Assembly: GCA_001792895.1 (NCBI GenBank)
Contig: MARA01000024.1
Location: 248,001 to 312,000 of the forward strand
DNA: 64,000 nt
DNA from: Lentinus brumalis
Lineage: Eukaryota > Basidiomycota > Agaricomycetes > Polyporales > Polyporaceae
Direction: 5' to 3'
Made by a program: the position numbers and the translations under genes. Below are positions 34,414 through 44,676 of this stretch, piece after piece. Position 1 is the stretch's first letter. Every line of letters starts with the position of its first letter. The notes under the pieces are model-generated. The model did no database searches and had not been told where the DNA came from. It saw nothing but the letters and a program-made list of their open reading frames with translations.

Positions 34414-35087
34414 ATGTCGGACACCAAAGACCGGGCAGGAGCTGTAAACCAGGAGCACATCAAAGACCCTGTGAATCTCTGGAAGGGTTTTGGATGTGGC
34501 CCTCTGCTTGTATTTGTGAGTTGTGGCGCCAGCGGTGTCAACAATCCTCTTACATCACAGTGCACAGGCCCTCCACCACTTGCTTCTAGGTCCCAAGGCT
34601 GTGACCCTTGCCCTGGGTGCTTATATAGCCTCGCGCAAGCCCAAGGCACACATCTACCGCATATGGACGATCACAAGTGGTTGCATCACCTATGCTGCTG
34701 TTCTGGTATGTCCAAGCAACCTCAACCCCCATCAGCCTTGCACATGTCATTGCGCACCAGGTCCACTTTGCCCTCAGCTTGCAGGATACATTCAGTGCCA
34801 CAGGGTTCGGAAACAAGTTCAACTATGAGAAGTTTTACCAACACATCATCTCTGCGATTGAAGAGCACATGTCAACTAACCAATGTTCCAAACTCCTTGC
34901 TTGGTGGAATGGGTACACATTCTCCTTCAACCAATGCACGTGTCAGCATGCTTACCTCACCCCAATGTCCAGAAAGCTCCCCAATGTCCAAAAAGCTGTT
35001 CAGTGTGCAGTACTTGGACTCCTTAGATGATGACAACAACAACAACAACAATGACAAAAATACTGTCTTCACACAGATGGTCACCTA
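34414..35087 (+). pseudogene. Relic of another uncharacterised agaricomycete family
   Basis: Coding-like sequence with one clear intron: SRKPKAHIYRIWTITSGCITYAAVLV is joined across a GTATGT...CACCAG intron (about 34,707-34,760) to HFALSLQDTFSATGFGNKFNYEKFYQHII, followed by LLAWWNG. The order (AHIY..WTI, FALS, FG.KF.YE.FY..II, LL.WWN) resembles a common mushroom hypothetical protein family associated in my memory with repeated gene clusters. The 5' part (34.4-34.58 kb) is scrambled over frames and no intact start is seen. The tail runs into an (AAC)n microsatellite near 35,034-35,050. Function unknown. Confidence 0.4.
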
Positions 35088-35660
35088 GGCAGCCGCCCAA
35101 AATGCCATGTCTCTGAACAATGTCAACCTGGGCCTACAACAGAACCCAGTGCCAATGAACTAGGCTAGTAGCAGATGTTTGTGTGTCTAGAAATACATTT
35201 ACACCTGATAATGATAAGACCTGCTTCCCTCAAATTCCTTGTCTGTCTGATTGTGATTGCCTTTCCAATGTGATCTGTCTACAACTGCTCAAAGAATGTT
35301 TTTACTGCTCATAACCACAACCATTGACTTGTTTGCCAGCTATCTGCATCCTCACTGCCAGGGGTGGAAACATTGTTCATGTTCGAAAGTGCGGAATAAT
35401 TGGCCCCCTTATTGAGGCATTGCAATCAGGATCTATGACCATGGGAAGGATGGCTATGCCGTTACTGTGGGATTAAACTGATCTCCTGTCTTGCAGGGAT
35501 TGCTGCAATTGCAATCACATTCCAAAACCATTGTATTAGGTTCCAAGGCTGTGCGTGTTTCTGTGATGTGGTCATGCTCAAGTTTGGGTCCTTTGGGGAA
35601 CAATGACAATAATTTTATCTTGATTTATGGGATTTTCTGAGATCTTTTGAACAATATATC
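35088..35660. other. Spacer without recognised gene
   Basis: No frames with domains, no clear repeats apart from the (AAC)n tract just upstream. Confidence 0.5.
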
Positions 35661-35899
35661 TGTTAAGACCATGTGCACCGGAACAGAGTTCGGTGGAAGT
35701 CCAGACAGAGTTATGGAGTTACAAAGTCCGGTGCACGAGGGATGAAGACTTTGGCAAAGCTATTGATCAACGCCTTGAGGATCCACGAAGGTCTTCAATT
35801 TAGGATAGACAAGAGAACCAGAGTTTATACTGGAGCAAGCAACGAGTAAGAAGATAAGCAAGAGATAATACCAAGTGAGAAAGAAGTCAAGCCAGAGAA

Positions 35900-36170
35900 T
35901 ACTGTAGAGATCAGACCATAGCAGTGCATCACACGTCACAAGGCCCGTCGCCGCGCCGCTATTTGGCCCTCGGTCACAGGTCACTAGGCCCGCTGCCGTG
36001 TGTGGCAGCCTCAAGTAGCCTGTTTTTGGGAGTTTAGATGCCCAAATTTGGGAATTTTTGCGCCTATGGTGGCGATGTCACACTTCCTCGGGCCTATCGC
36101 TGCTATGTCAGACCCTATCGGCGGGTGTCACACCCTGGACCCCCGCCGCTATGGTCTGATCTCTACAGTA
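35900..36170. mobile_element. MITE with perfect 23-bp inverted repeats (MITE1)
   Basis: TACTGTAGAGATCAGACCAT plus AGC at 35,900-35,922 is the exact reverse complement of 36,148-36,170. The ends are flanked by GAA on both sides (35,897-35,899 and 36,171-36,173); alternatively the terminal TA is the target duplication. The interior is non-coding and carries several GTCAC-type words (GTCACANGTCAC-like). The surrounding LTR sequence shows AAGTCAAGCCAGAGA on the left and AAGTCAATCCAGAGA on the right. Confidence 0.85.
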
Positions 36171-36210
36171 GAAGTCAATCCAGAGATAAGAAGTCAAGCA
36201 GAAGTCGGAG

Positions 36211-36280
36211 TCAGAGGTCAGAGGTCAGAGGTCAGAGGTCAGAGGTCAGAGGTCAGAGGTCAGAGGTCAGAGGTCAGAAG
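36211..36280. repeat. Heptamer minisatellite (TCAGAGG)n
   Basis: Nine uninterrupted TCAGAGG units (36,211-36,273) followed by a degenerate one, inside the probable solo LTR. Confidence 0.95.
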
Positions 36281-36681
36281 TCCAAAGGATTGGATGATAT
36301 GAGAGAGCAAACAGAATAAATTGAGCTCAGAGTCATAACGGGGAGTATAACGAGATATCAGAACTGAAGTCTAAGTGTGGCTACAAGGAGGCTTATATAG
36401 TAAAGTCCGAAAGTCCGGAGAGGAGTAGCCAAGACATGAGTAAAGGCCGGAGTCAGGCGGAAGCAGATGATCGTCCAATACAATGTATAGTAAGATGGGC
36501 CGGAGTCCGGGTCAAGTAAGAAGGCGGTAAGGGGTGAAGTGATCGACAATAGAAACACATGTAAGAATGAACCGGAGTTGCAGAGTCCGGAGTGGGTCCA
36601 GACCGGAGTTGGTCCCTTGTGGGCATGGAATGTAACAAGATCCACTGTTGGTCAAACAATTTGAATTCCGAATCAGTATAG

Positions 36682-36999
36682 TGTTGAAGGTTGGTAGACA
36701 CGAGGCTTTGCCTCGCGGCGCAGTCTGAGGATGATGCGGCCTCATCTCTTTGTATCGTTCGGCCTTTGTCTCCCACATGGACATTCTTCTTTGTCATTGT
36801 ATCCTGTATTTAGACCTCCCCGTTCCGTCGCTGCACCTCAGTCTCTTGCTATACGACTGAGGTGAGCTCCCGCTGTTCCGCCACTTATGCTATTGTACCG
36901 ATTACTTATGCGACTCGTACCTAGTTCTTGCCTGTTCTATAGGTACTTCATCTTTGTATTAGTCTCTTGCTATACGACTGAGTTCTTGCCTGTTCTATA
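36682..36999 (+). repeat. 5' LTR of copia B
   Basis: Starts TGTTGAAGGTTGG. It contains an internal duplication: CTCTTGCTATACGACTGAG occurs twice (near 36,843 and 36,963), each near a CTTGCCTGTTCTATA word, suggesting duplicated R/U5-type sequence. Confidence 0.95.
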
Positions 37000-37011
37000 G
37001 GTTATGAGCCC
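37000..37011 (+). other. Primer-binding site, tRNA-Met anticodon-arm type
   Basis: GGTTATGAGCCC abuts the 5' LTR. Its complement GGGCTCATAACC has the CAT anticodon inside a CTCATAA loop flanked by stem bases. This resembles the half-tRNA initiator-Met primer described for Drosophila copia. The same site is at 3,656-3,667 (minus) in copia A. Confidence 0.75.
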
Positions 37012-37062
37012 TGCGCTTTAAGAGCGCGATCATCTACAGGACTTCGAACACAGCACCGCAAC

Positions 37063-37970
37063 ATGTCTTCTATCAAGTTCGGATCCGACGACTCGGTCCG
37101 TGTACCTCAACTCGAAGCCAACGGCTCGAACTGGGTGCTATACAAGGCGCGACTCACATGGGCGGCGGCCGCAAAGGGAGTGGCGGGGCATCTCGATGGG
37201 AAGTTGAGTGCTCCGGCCGCGCCATCGACGTCGACAGCCGGGCAGGGTGCCGCGGTGGCGACGGCGGCAGTGGCAGCAAGTGCGACTCCAGCGGCAGCGT
37301 CGAGCGCGAGCGCGTCGACGGCAGCCCTACCCGCATCGAGTGGCACCACGAGCGGCACGGCGGACCAGGTGCGGTACGAAGCTGCGCTTGCCACTTGGGA
37401 GAAAGGCGAGGCGAAGGTCAAGCAGCTCATTGCGAGCACAATCCCGGATTCTTTGTTCATGAAGATCCGGAACCTCTCGACGGCGCGTGCGGTTTGGGAC
37501 GCAATCACCAAGGAGTTTGAGCGGAAGTCTCGAATGGTTGTGGTCGATCTCCGCCGACGTCTCATGGAAGACTGTTGCGACGAAAAAGGCGACGTACGTC
37601 TTCACTTCACATCACTTCGCAACCAGTACGACGAGCTGGCAGCCCTGGGCCAACCCCCTTACGACGACGACTTCTACGCGATCATCCTCGGTTCCATGCC
37701 AACCTCCTACGACCCCTACATCTCCGCTCTCTCTGCCGCCTCCCGTGCCATGGCTTCCCACTTGAGTCCAGACGACTTGATGGAGGCTTTGACCAAGGAG
37801 TATGACCGCCGTGTCACCAAGTCGGCGCGCAGCAAAAAGAAGGGTGGCGAGTCAAATGACTCAGCTCTTGCAGCTAGCGAGCAGAAGTCGGGGAACCGAA
37901 AGGATCTTGAGTGCTACAATTGCAAAAAGAAGGGGCACAAGAAGATCGATTGCTGGGGACCGGGGGAGGA
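37063..37970 (+). CDS. Gag of copia B
   Basis: Starts MSSIKFGSDDSVRVPQL. An Ala/Ser-rich insert (about residues 50-105) is followed by the copia Gag helical core (STARAVWDAITKEFERKSRM, LRNQYDELAALGQP, ILGSMPTSYDPY) and a CCHC zinc knuckle CYNCKKKGHKKIDC (about 37,910-37,952). Frame shifts by -1 just after the knuckle at a run of five G (about 37,960): one extra G would join it in frame to protease. Gag forms the particle shell and binds RNA. The Ala-rich insert is unusually long but in frame. Confidence 0.9.
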
Positions 37971-40900
37971 AAGGAGGGCCAAGGGCCGAAGAGAAAGTCG
38001 GGCAAGAAGTCTGACAGTGCGGCGGCGGCGAAGGAGGAGAAGCCGGAGAAGACGGAGGCGTGGCTGGTCTATGTCGCAGACGATGATGACGACTCGCTCC
38101 CTGACCTCCAGTCTGTCTCCGATTCCAGCTCCGAAGCTGATGACCTCAATGACGACTCGGACTGGGACTCGGATGATGACGAGATACCCGAGTACCCGGA
38201 GTACACGAGCCTCGAGAGCGCCATGCTCGCACAGGACGGCAGCGAGGAGGAGATCACGCTGTTCGACTCGGGCGCATCGCGGCACATGTCCCCATACCGA
38301 CACCGCTTCATCACGTACGAGACTATCCCACCCCGCTCTATCAATGCCGCCGACTCGCACACTTTCAAGGCCATTGGGCGTGGGGACATGTACGTCACAG
38401 TCCCGAACGGTGAGGGCACTAGCCGAGTGCTCCTGCGCGATGTTCTCCATGCGCCGACGATGGGTGTAACCCTCGTGTCGATCAGTCGCGTCACTGCGTC
38501 GGGCGCGTCCATGTCTTTTGCGAAGAACGGCTGCCGGATCAAGAACCCGGCAGGGGAGGTGGTTGCGACGATTCCCCCAACCAACGGGCTGTACAAGGTC
38601 GTCACCGTGCGTGATACGGCAGCGCAAGCCGACGAGAAGCCTGCAGAGAACAAGCGCGTGATTAGCGTCGACGAGCTCCACCGCATGATGGGGCATATCT
38701 CTCACAAGGCGGCGCAGACGATGGTGGAGAAGGGCGCCGTTGAAGGTGTTGTGCTGGACTCCACGAGCAAACCGGGTGTTTGTGATGCGTGCGAGGCTGG
38801 GAAGATGTCGAGGAAGCCGATCGCGCGCGAACGAGTGCGCGAACGGGCGACAGAAGTTGGAGGCGAGTTGCATTCTGACCTCTGGGGCGCAGCACCGGTC
38901 GAGACCCTAGGACGGCGGCGCTACCTTGCACTGTTCACAGACGACCTCTCCCGCTACTCCTTTCGACACCTTCAGCGCACGAAGGACGAGACCTTTGACT
39001 CCTACAAGAAGGTTGAGGCGTTCCTGAAAACCCAGAAAGGCGTGTCAGTCAAGTGTCTCCACACAGATCGCGGAGGCGAGTACCTCAGCGAAGAGTTCAC
39101 GGAGCACCTCGGCAAGGCCGGAACCGTCCGCAAGCTCACGACACACGATACACCTGAATACAATGGTGTTAGCGAGCGGGCCAACAAGACGGTGTTCGAG
39201 AAGGTCCGCGCCATGCTCGAGGAGAGCGGACTGCCCGACAACCTCTGGGGGGAAGCTGCAAGCCATGCTGTGTACGTGAAGAACCGAACCCCGACGCGCG
39301 CACTGGACGGCGGCAAGACACCGTACGAGGTCTTCTGGGGAAAGAAGCCTGACGTGTCTCACCTGCACCCATGGGGATGCGAGGTCCGTGTGCATGCACC
39401 GGGTGGTTCGAAACTCACGAGCCGCGCTACGATTGGGCGTTGGGTCGGCTTCGACGAGGAGTCGGACGCGCACCGGATCTACTGGCCTGATTGCCGTACT
39501 GTCACGGTCGAGCGCAGCGTCCGCTTCAACGTCAAGAAGCCCACACCTGACGTCGAAGTGCAGCTTGGGGGGAGCAGGACAACACGACTTACCTTGACAA
39601 GCCTGCACCCGTCGTCACACCATCCCACCCCGATCCTCCCAGCGCACCACCTATTGTCAAACCTACACCTGCACCTGCACCTGTCCCAGTCCAGCCCACC
39701 GTTAAGTCCGACGTCTTGGGTGATGGATTTGAGAAGCAGGCCGAGTTGAGGCGCTCCAAGCGCGAGCGGAAGGAGTCACCGTACGTCCAGAGGCTGCGCA
39801 GTGGAGAAGGGACCGTGACAGGTCGAGCGGGCGAGCCAGTGTTGCCAAAGGGTGTTCAGGCGGGCACGAAGCGACCGGTGACAGTTGAGGAGGTCGAGGA
39901 TGAGGATGTTGCAGCAGCTGTGTACATTGAGTACGAGCTGGCCCCGGAGGACTTTGCAATGGCGGCAGCGATGGGAGAAGCAGAGTGCGTGGAGCCAAGA
40001 TGCCAAGAAGCGCCCGGACTGGCCAAAGTGGCAAGACGCGATTCGAGCGGAGCTTGACAGCCTCATCGGCAACGGCACCTGGACGATCGTCGAGCGTCCC
40101 TCCTCCACCAACGTCGTCGACTCGAAGTGGGTCCTCCGGATCAAGAAGGACGCAGCCAGCGACATCGAGAAGTACAAGGCGCGACTGGTTGCACGAGGAT
40201 TCACGCAAGTCCATGGTGTTGACTACCATGAGACGTTCGCACCCGTGGCCAAGCTCGCCTCCTTCCGTCTCGTCCTCGCGATCGCAGCATGCAATGGCTG
40301 GCCGATCGAGTCTTTCGATTTCAACTCTGCTTACCTCAACTCCAAGCTTGACGAGGAAGTCTACCTGGAGCAACCACCAGACTTCGAGTTCGCTGACCGG
40401 CGCAAGTACGTTCTCAAGCTGGACAAGGCGTTGTATGGGTTGAAGCAGGGAGGTCGGAAGTGGTATGACACGCTACGCGCGGCGCTGGCAGACTTGAAGT
40501 TTGTGCGCGCGGAGGCGGACTGGTGCGTTTTCTGCAAGGTCGAGGGAGACGACATCATTGTCCTTGTCGTGCATGTCGACGACTGTCTGCTGACCGGCAG
40601 CTCTGCAAAGAAGCTTGCAGTTTTCAAGAAGGAGATTGGAGCGAAGTATTCGATGACCGACCTCAGGCCAGCGCACTGGATCCTCGGGATCAAGATCTCG
40701 CGCGACCTCGACGAGCGCACCCTGTCTCTATCTCAGCACGCCTACATCGACGTGATCCTCACGCGGTTCAACTTCACCGATTTGAAGCCGTGTTCGACTC
40801 CGATGGACCCTGCCATCAAGTACTCCAAGACGCAGTGCCCGGAGAGCGCTGTAGAAGTCGCGCGGATGCGCCGCATTCCGTATATGGAGGCCATCGGATC

Positions 40901-41537
40901 TCTCATGTACGCTGCCATGGGCACGCGCCCCGATATCGCTTTTGCCGTCACCCTCCTCTCTCAATTCTCGAGCAACCCTGCCTGGATCCATTGGGAGGCC
41001 GTCAAGCATATCTTTCGCTACCTACTCGGGTCGAAGACGCTCTCGCTCACGTATGGAGGGAAGGACAGGGGATTGGAGGGGTATGTGGATGCAGACGGCG
41101 CGTCGCAGGAGCACAGGCACGTGATAACTGGGTACGTCTTCCTCATTGATGGAGGTGCGGTTTCCTGGTCGTCGAAGAAGCAAGAGCTCGTCACGCTCTC
41201 GACTGCGGAATCCGAGTATGTCGCGGCCACGCATGCCGCCAAGGAGGCGATCTGGATTCGTTGTCTCATCACCGAAGTCTTCCGCCCTCTCTCGCAGCCC
41301 ACGACTCTCTATGGCGACAATCAGGCTGCTATAGCACTCACCCAGGACGGCTCGTACCATGCCCGTACGAAGCATATCGACATTCGTTACCACTATATTC
41401 GCTACGTCATCGAGGCCAGCTCGATTCGACTCATCTACTGCCCTACCGACGAGCAGACTGCGGACATCCTGACGAAGGCCCTGCCTAGTGTCAAGGTCAA
41501 GCACTTCGCGGTCGCGATGGGACTCGCTTCGGCTTGA
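37970..41537 (+). pseudogene. Pol of copia B (protease, integrase, RT, RNase H), frame-broken
   Basis: Protease LFDSGASRHMSP (about 38,260); integrase zinc domain H..H..CDACEAGK (about 38,680-38,800); DDE core with LHSDLWG, LHTDRGGEY and GVSERANKTV (38.87-39.2 kb). The frame changes at a run of six G near 39,560 and again near 39,990, then stays open through reverse transcriptase (KARLVARGFTQ, SFDFNSAYLNSKL, catalytic VHVDDCLL near 40,570) and RNase H (GYVDADGASQ, STAESEYVA, KHIDIRYHYIR) to TGA at 41,535. There is not one premature stop within any of the frames. The first two shifts each need a single extra G, so they may be sequencing or consensus errors, and the element may be intact in the organism. 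Confidence 0.9.
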
Positions 41538-41545
41538 GGGGGGAG

Positions 41546-41863
41546 TGTTGAAGGTTGGTAGACACGAGGCTTTGCCTCGCGGCGCAGTCTGAGGATGACG
41601 CGGCCTCATCTCTTTGTATCGTTCGGCCTTTGTCTCCCACATGGACATTCTTCTTTGTCATTGTATCCTGTATTTAGACCTCCCCGTTCCGTCGCTGCAC
41701 CTCAGTCTCTTGCTATACGACTGAGGTGAGCTCCCGCTGTTCCGCCACTTATGCTATTGTACCGATTACTTATGCGACTCGTACCTAGTTCTTGCCTGTT
41801 CTATAGGTACTTCATCTTTGTATTAGTCTCTTGCTATACGACTGAGTTCTTGCCTGTTCTATA
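41546..41863 (+). repeat. 3' LTR of copia B
   Basis: Identical to the 5' LTR except for one T/C difference near 41,598. It is preceded by the purine run GAGGGGGGAG and followed directly by the left arm of a MITE. Confidence 0.95.
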
Positions 41864-42144
41864 CTGTACCATTTCGAATTGTTCGACCAGTCACGCATAA
41901 CAGGCCCCCGAATTGGTCGGAATTTGGGCGCCTGTCACGCGTCACTTGGAGGCTGGTCGAAACCACCCGGCCGGCGCTAACATATGCCGGGGGCGGCGCG
42001 CTGTCGCGCGCCCTATTTGTGGCTAATTTTGGTCGAATTTTCGCCCAATGTCACGGTCACCGGCCGGTTGGTCGAATATGTTCGACGAAATCGGCCTGTC
42101 ACGGGTCACAGGGCTGGTCGAACAATTCGAAATGGTACAGTATA
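41860..42144. mobile_element. MITE with perfect 31-bp inverted ends (MITE2)
   Basis: Positions 41,860-41,890 (TATACTGTACCATTTCGAAT...) are the exact reverse complement of 42,114-42,144. If TATA is the target duplication the element is 41,864-42,140 with 27-bp arms starting CTGTACC. The interior holds further foldbacks and repeated GTCACNNGTCAC words (GTCACGCGTCAC near 41,935; GTCACGGGTCAC near 42,098). No coding capacity. The left arm overlaps the last four bases shared by the copia B LTRs. Confidence 0.85.
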
Positions 42145-42887
42145 TAGTAGACGAGTCGATCAGACGTCTAAGAGGTCGCCGACAGTCTAGATAGACAGAG
42201 AGAGTCAAGCGAGTAGAGAGTAGAATGATGAGAGTGAGACTCAGATTGGACTGTCAAAATTATGCAGCACTCGCAGGTCGCAGGCGACACAATGGCGCAG
42301 CGCTTAGAGGTTCCAACAGAGAGAGACGGGCCCCGGCAGGGCTAACGTCTCGATTGCTAGAATGCTAGGGTACATCGCTCTATGCTAACAGGCTTATATA
42401 CTCGACGAGGGGGTTCGGAGAGGATCGGAAAGGGAAGCGGGACGTCCGGATTTCGGGGGAAAAGATGATCATTGAGGGATGAGAAACAAACACCTACTAA
42501 ACAAGAGCGAGCGGGAAAAGAGTAAGTGCGGGGATTTGCCGGGAAACGCGTCCGTACAGCCCCCTACTGCCCCTGGCAAAACATCCCTCATAGGACGATA
42601 TACTTGACTTGTTTCAATACATGGTACTTACCATTTGCACTCCAAACCACGGGCAAGAATCCGCTCCCGGAGAGCAACAAGCAGGACTGGAGACGTCATT
42701 TGCTCCATATGCTGATCGTACAGTAGCTCAACGGCATCATACACATCGATACCAGTTGCTCATTCCTCCGACAGCGTGCATAGGCGGTTTGCGTCCTCGA
42801 ACATCCCATCGCAAGATCAGGTCAAGCGCCATATGTTTACAGATAAGTACACTGCAGTGGTAATCTCAAGCCACGATAGTCCCGCTC
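42145..42887. other. LTR-like remnant and intergenic sequence
   Basis: A GGCTTATATACTCGACGAGG block near 42,391 resembles the promoter block of the solo LTR at 36.4 kb, so 42.15-42.6 kb may be part of another old LTR. No gene is seen before the aldo/keto reductase stop codon. Confidence 0.4.
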
Positions 42888-44169
42888 TTAGACGACCTTG
42901 ATCTGGTGCGCCGTGTTGATGTCGAGCGGGTCGTTGAAGATGTTGATGTCCCACAGAGGCGGATACGTCGTCTTGACATTGTACCGCTTAGGGTTCTTGC
43001 GTCCGAGTTCACACAGCTTCTCGTAGTCCTCGTCAGAGATCTCGATCTGCTGGAAGTTCGACTGGATGCGTTCTGTGTGCAGGTGCCCATAAGCCACATT
43101 GCCGGACTGATGTGAACGAACGGTACAAACCCGGAGTGACGCTCTTCGGTATGACCGAGTATCCACGCTTGACGCCCCATGCAATCAGGACCTGCGCAGG
43201 CGTCGCGTTGTACTTCTTCGCAATCTCTTTGACCTCAGGCCACTCTGTGAGCATCGGCGCACCCGCCACTGCGCAAGCCAAATCGTGAGTACCTCTCCCG
43301 TCCCACGACACAGCAGTCCAGGCAACGCACTGTTGTTCCCGAGCGGGCTGTACGCCGTGATGTGAATGTTGTGCTTTTTGCAGAAGTCGACGAGGTCATC
43401 CTGAAGGTTGAGTGGGTGCGCCTCGACCTGGTCCACGGCGGGCCACACGCCCGTCGCATCCGCGATACCCTGTATGAGGTCGGGGCGGAAGTTCGATACA
43501 CCGATCGTCTTGACCTTGCCCGTGTCGAGCAGCTTGATCATCGCCTTCCACGTGTCCGTGAGGCTCGTCTCGAGGTCGAGCTCGGCCCAACCAGGACGGT
43601 TCGGGTCATCGGGCTCCAGGTTGCTGCCAAAGGGTACTGGGGGAAACGCGACTGGCCAGTGGATGACTTCACGTAGTTTGCATGAGCGTGATGGAGGGGG
43701 ATCAACGTAGACAAAATTGTACGTACGGAAGAGGTCAACGTAGTCGAGCCCGAGCTGCTTGAGCGACTCGTCGAGCTCTTTCTCGACGAGTTCCGGCTTG
43801 TGCGAGGTGTTCCAAAGCTTAGTGGTGATGAAGAGCTCCTCGCGCTTGACAACCGAAGGGATAACCTTCTTCAAGGCACGACCAACCTGTCACCGGTAGG
43901 ACGTGAGAAAACTCTGCGATGTATGATGGACGAATATGAGACGCACCTCGTCCTGGTTCTGGTAGATCATAGCACAGTCAATGTGTCTGTAGCCGACGCG
44001 AATCGCGACCTCAACCTGCCCAGGTCCGGTCAGACGCCGTGCTCCTTCCTTGACTGATGTATGAGCTTACAGCATTCTCGACTTCGTTGGGCTTCGACAG
44101 CCATGTTCCGAGACCGATCTGCGGGATCTTCGCGCCAGTCGAGAGGGTGACGGTCTTTCCGAACGACAT
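42888..44169 (-). CDS. Aldo/keto reductase, six exons, 328 aa
   Basis: NAD(P)H-dependent aldehyde/ketone reductase of the AKR fold, probably cytosolic. Exons 44,071-44,169, 43,947-44,015, 43,727-43,886, 43,331-43,666, 43,131-43,268 and 42,888-43,072 sum to 987 bp and close in frame at TAA. Family motifs: [30 protein letters not shown] with catalytic Asp and Tyr; TTKLWN with the catalytic Lys; LIHWP with His; GVSNFRPD; the NADPH-binding block VIPKSV; then [12 protein letters not shown]. Length is normal for the family (about 320 aa). Donors are GTAAGC, GTGCGT, GTACGT, GTGCGT and GTTTGT. The substrate cannot be told; sugar-derived aldehydes and glyceraldehyde are common for fungal members. It is the first gene after the transposon-rich half. 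Confidence 0.92.
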
Positions 44170-44249
44170 GACGGTTGCGTAGGGGAGATGTGGGGAACGG
44201 CGAGAACAAGGAGAGATGAGAGAGGCGATAGCGTCGATGACCCTCCAGA

Positions 44250-44257
44250 TATATATA
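44250..44257 (-). promoter_or_regulatory. TATA box of the aldo/keto reductase gene
   Basis: TATATATA on the minus strand 81-88 bp upstream of the ATG at 44,169, in GC-rich sequence. The remaining 5' spacer to 44,676 holds nothing else I recognise. Confidence 0.5.
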
Positions 44258-44676
44258 CCGCGGGATCAGTCCCTCCGTTTGCGCTCGTCGACGCTCCGTG
44301 TCCGTTGACGCAACGGGGAGGGGTCGGTCCGACGGTCCGCAGAGGGCCGAGCAGCCCCGGTGACCTACCTAGACCTGTTGCTGATTGCAAGATCACATTC
44401 GTCGCGCGGCGAGGAGGTCTTTTGAGCTGAACAGACTCGGTTCACGATGTCAGATTGGGGTCGGCGGACCCCGGGCCGGAGCGGCGAGAACGTCGTGCAA
44501 CTCGCGGGACTCACTCACCTCGCGCGGCGGGGTGAATATGTGACTATCATTCAGAAGCAGACCGCACGTATACGCAGCCAAAAAAAATCAGATGAGTAGG
44601 TCCGAGCCTACATCTGTGACTCTGGCATGAGCACAGTCGGCGAGCACACAGTTCACGTCAGACGCACCAAGACGCA

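Larger units (their letters stand above)
35661..36637 (+). repeat. Probable solo LTR (with internal MITE and heptamer array)
   Basis: Begins TGTTAAGACC and ends GGAATGTAACA, giving matching TGTTA...TAACA termini as in Ty3/gypsy LTRs. A GGAGGCTTATATAGTAAAG block near 36,388-36,406 looks like the LTR promoter. The flanks ATATC and AGATC differ at one of five positions, as an old target duplication might. No internal retroelement coding sequence is attached. Length 977 bp includes a 271-bp MITE and a tandem heptamer array. The boundaries rest on termini and context only, not on a second copy. Confidence 0.55.
36682..41863 (+). mobile_element. Young, nearly full-length Ty1/copia retrotransposon (copia B)
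   Basis: LTRs 36,682-36,999 and 41,546-41,863 (318 bp each) differ at one position (GATGATGCGG versus GATGACGCGG), so insertion is recent. Directly after the 5' LTR is a primer site matching the tRNA-Met anticodon arm (37,000-37,011). Coding runs from 37,063 to 41,537 (Gag, protease, integrase, reverse transcriptase, RNase H) without a nonsense codon but with three frame changes. A polypurine run (41,536-41,545) precedes the 3' LTR. LTRs end in CTATA rather than CA if the full shared sequence is taken. If they end at TGTTC, the flanks TATAG (36,677-36,681) and TATAC (41,860-41,864) form a 4-of-5 target duplication. Confidence 0.95.

Noticed and set aside
36211..36280. CRISPR-like or telomere-like array
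   Set aside because: Plain (TCAGAGG)n heptamer tandem repeat without spacers; it lies inside an LTR in a eukaryotic genome.
37950..37975. Canonical -1 ribosomal frameshift heptamer in copia B
   Set aside because: CCGGGGGAGG does not fit X XXY YYZ, and two other single-base frame changes follow downstream, so recoding is less likely than an indel or consensus error.
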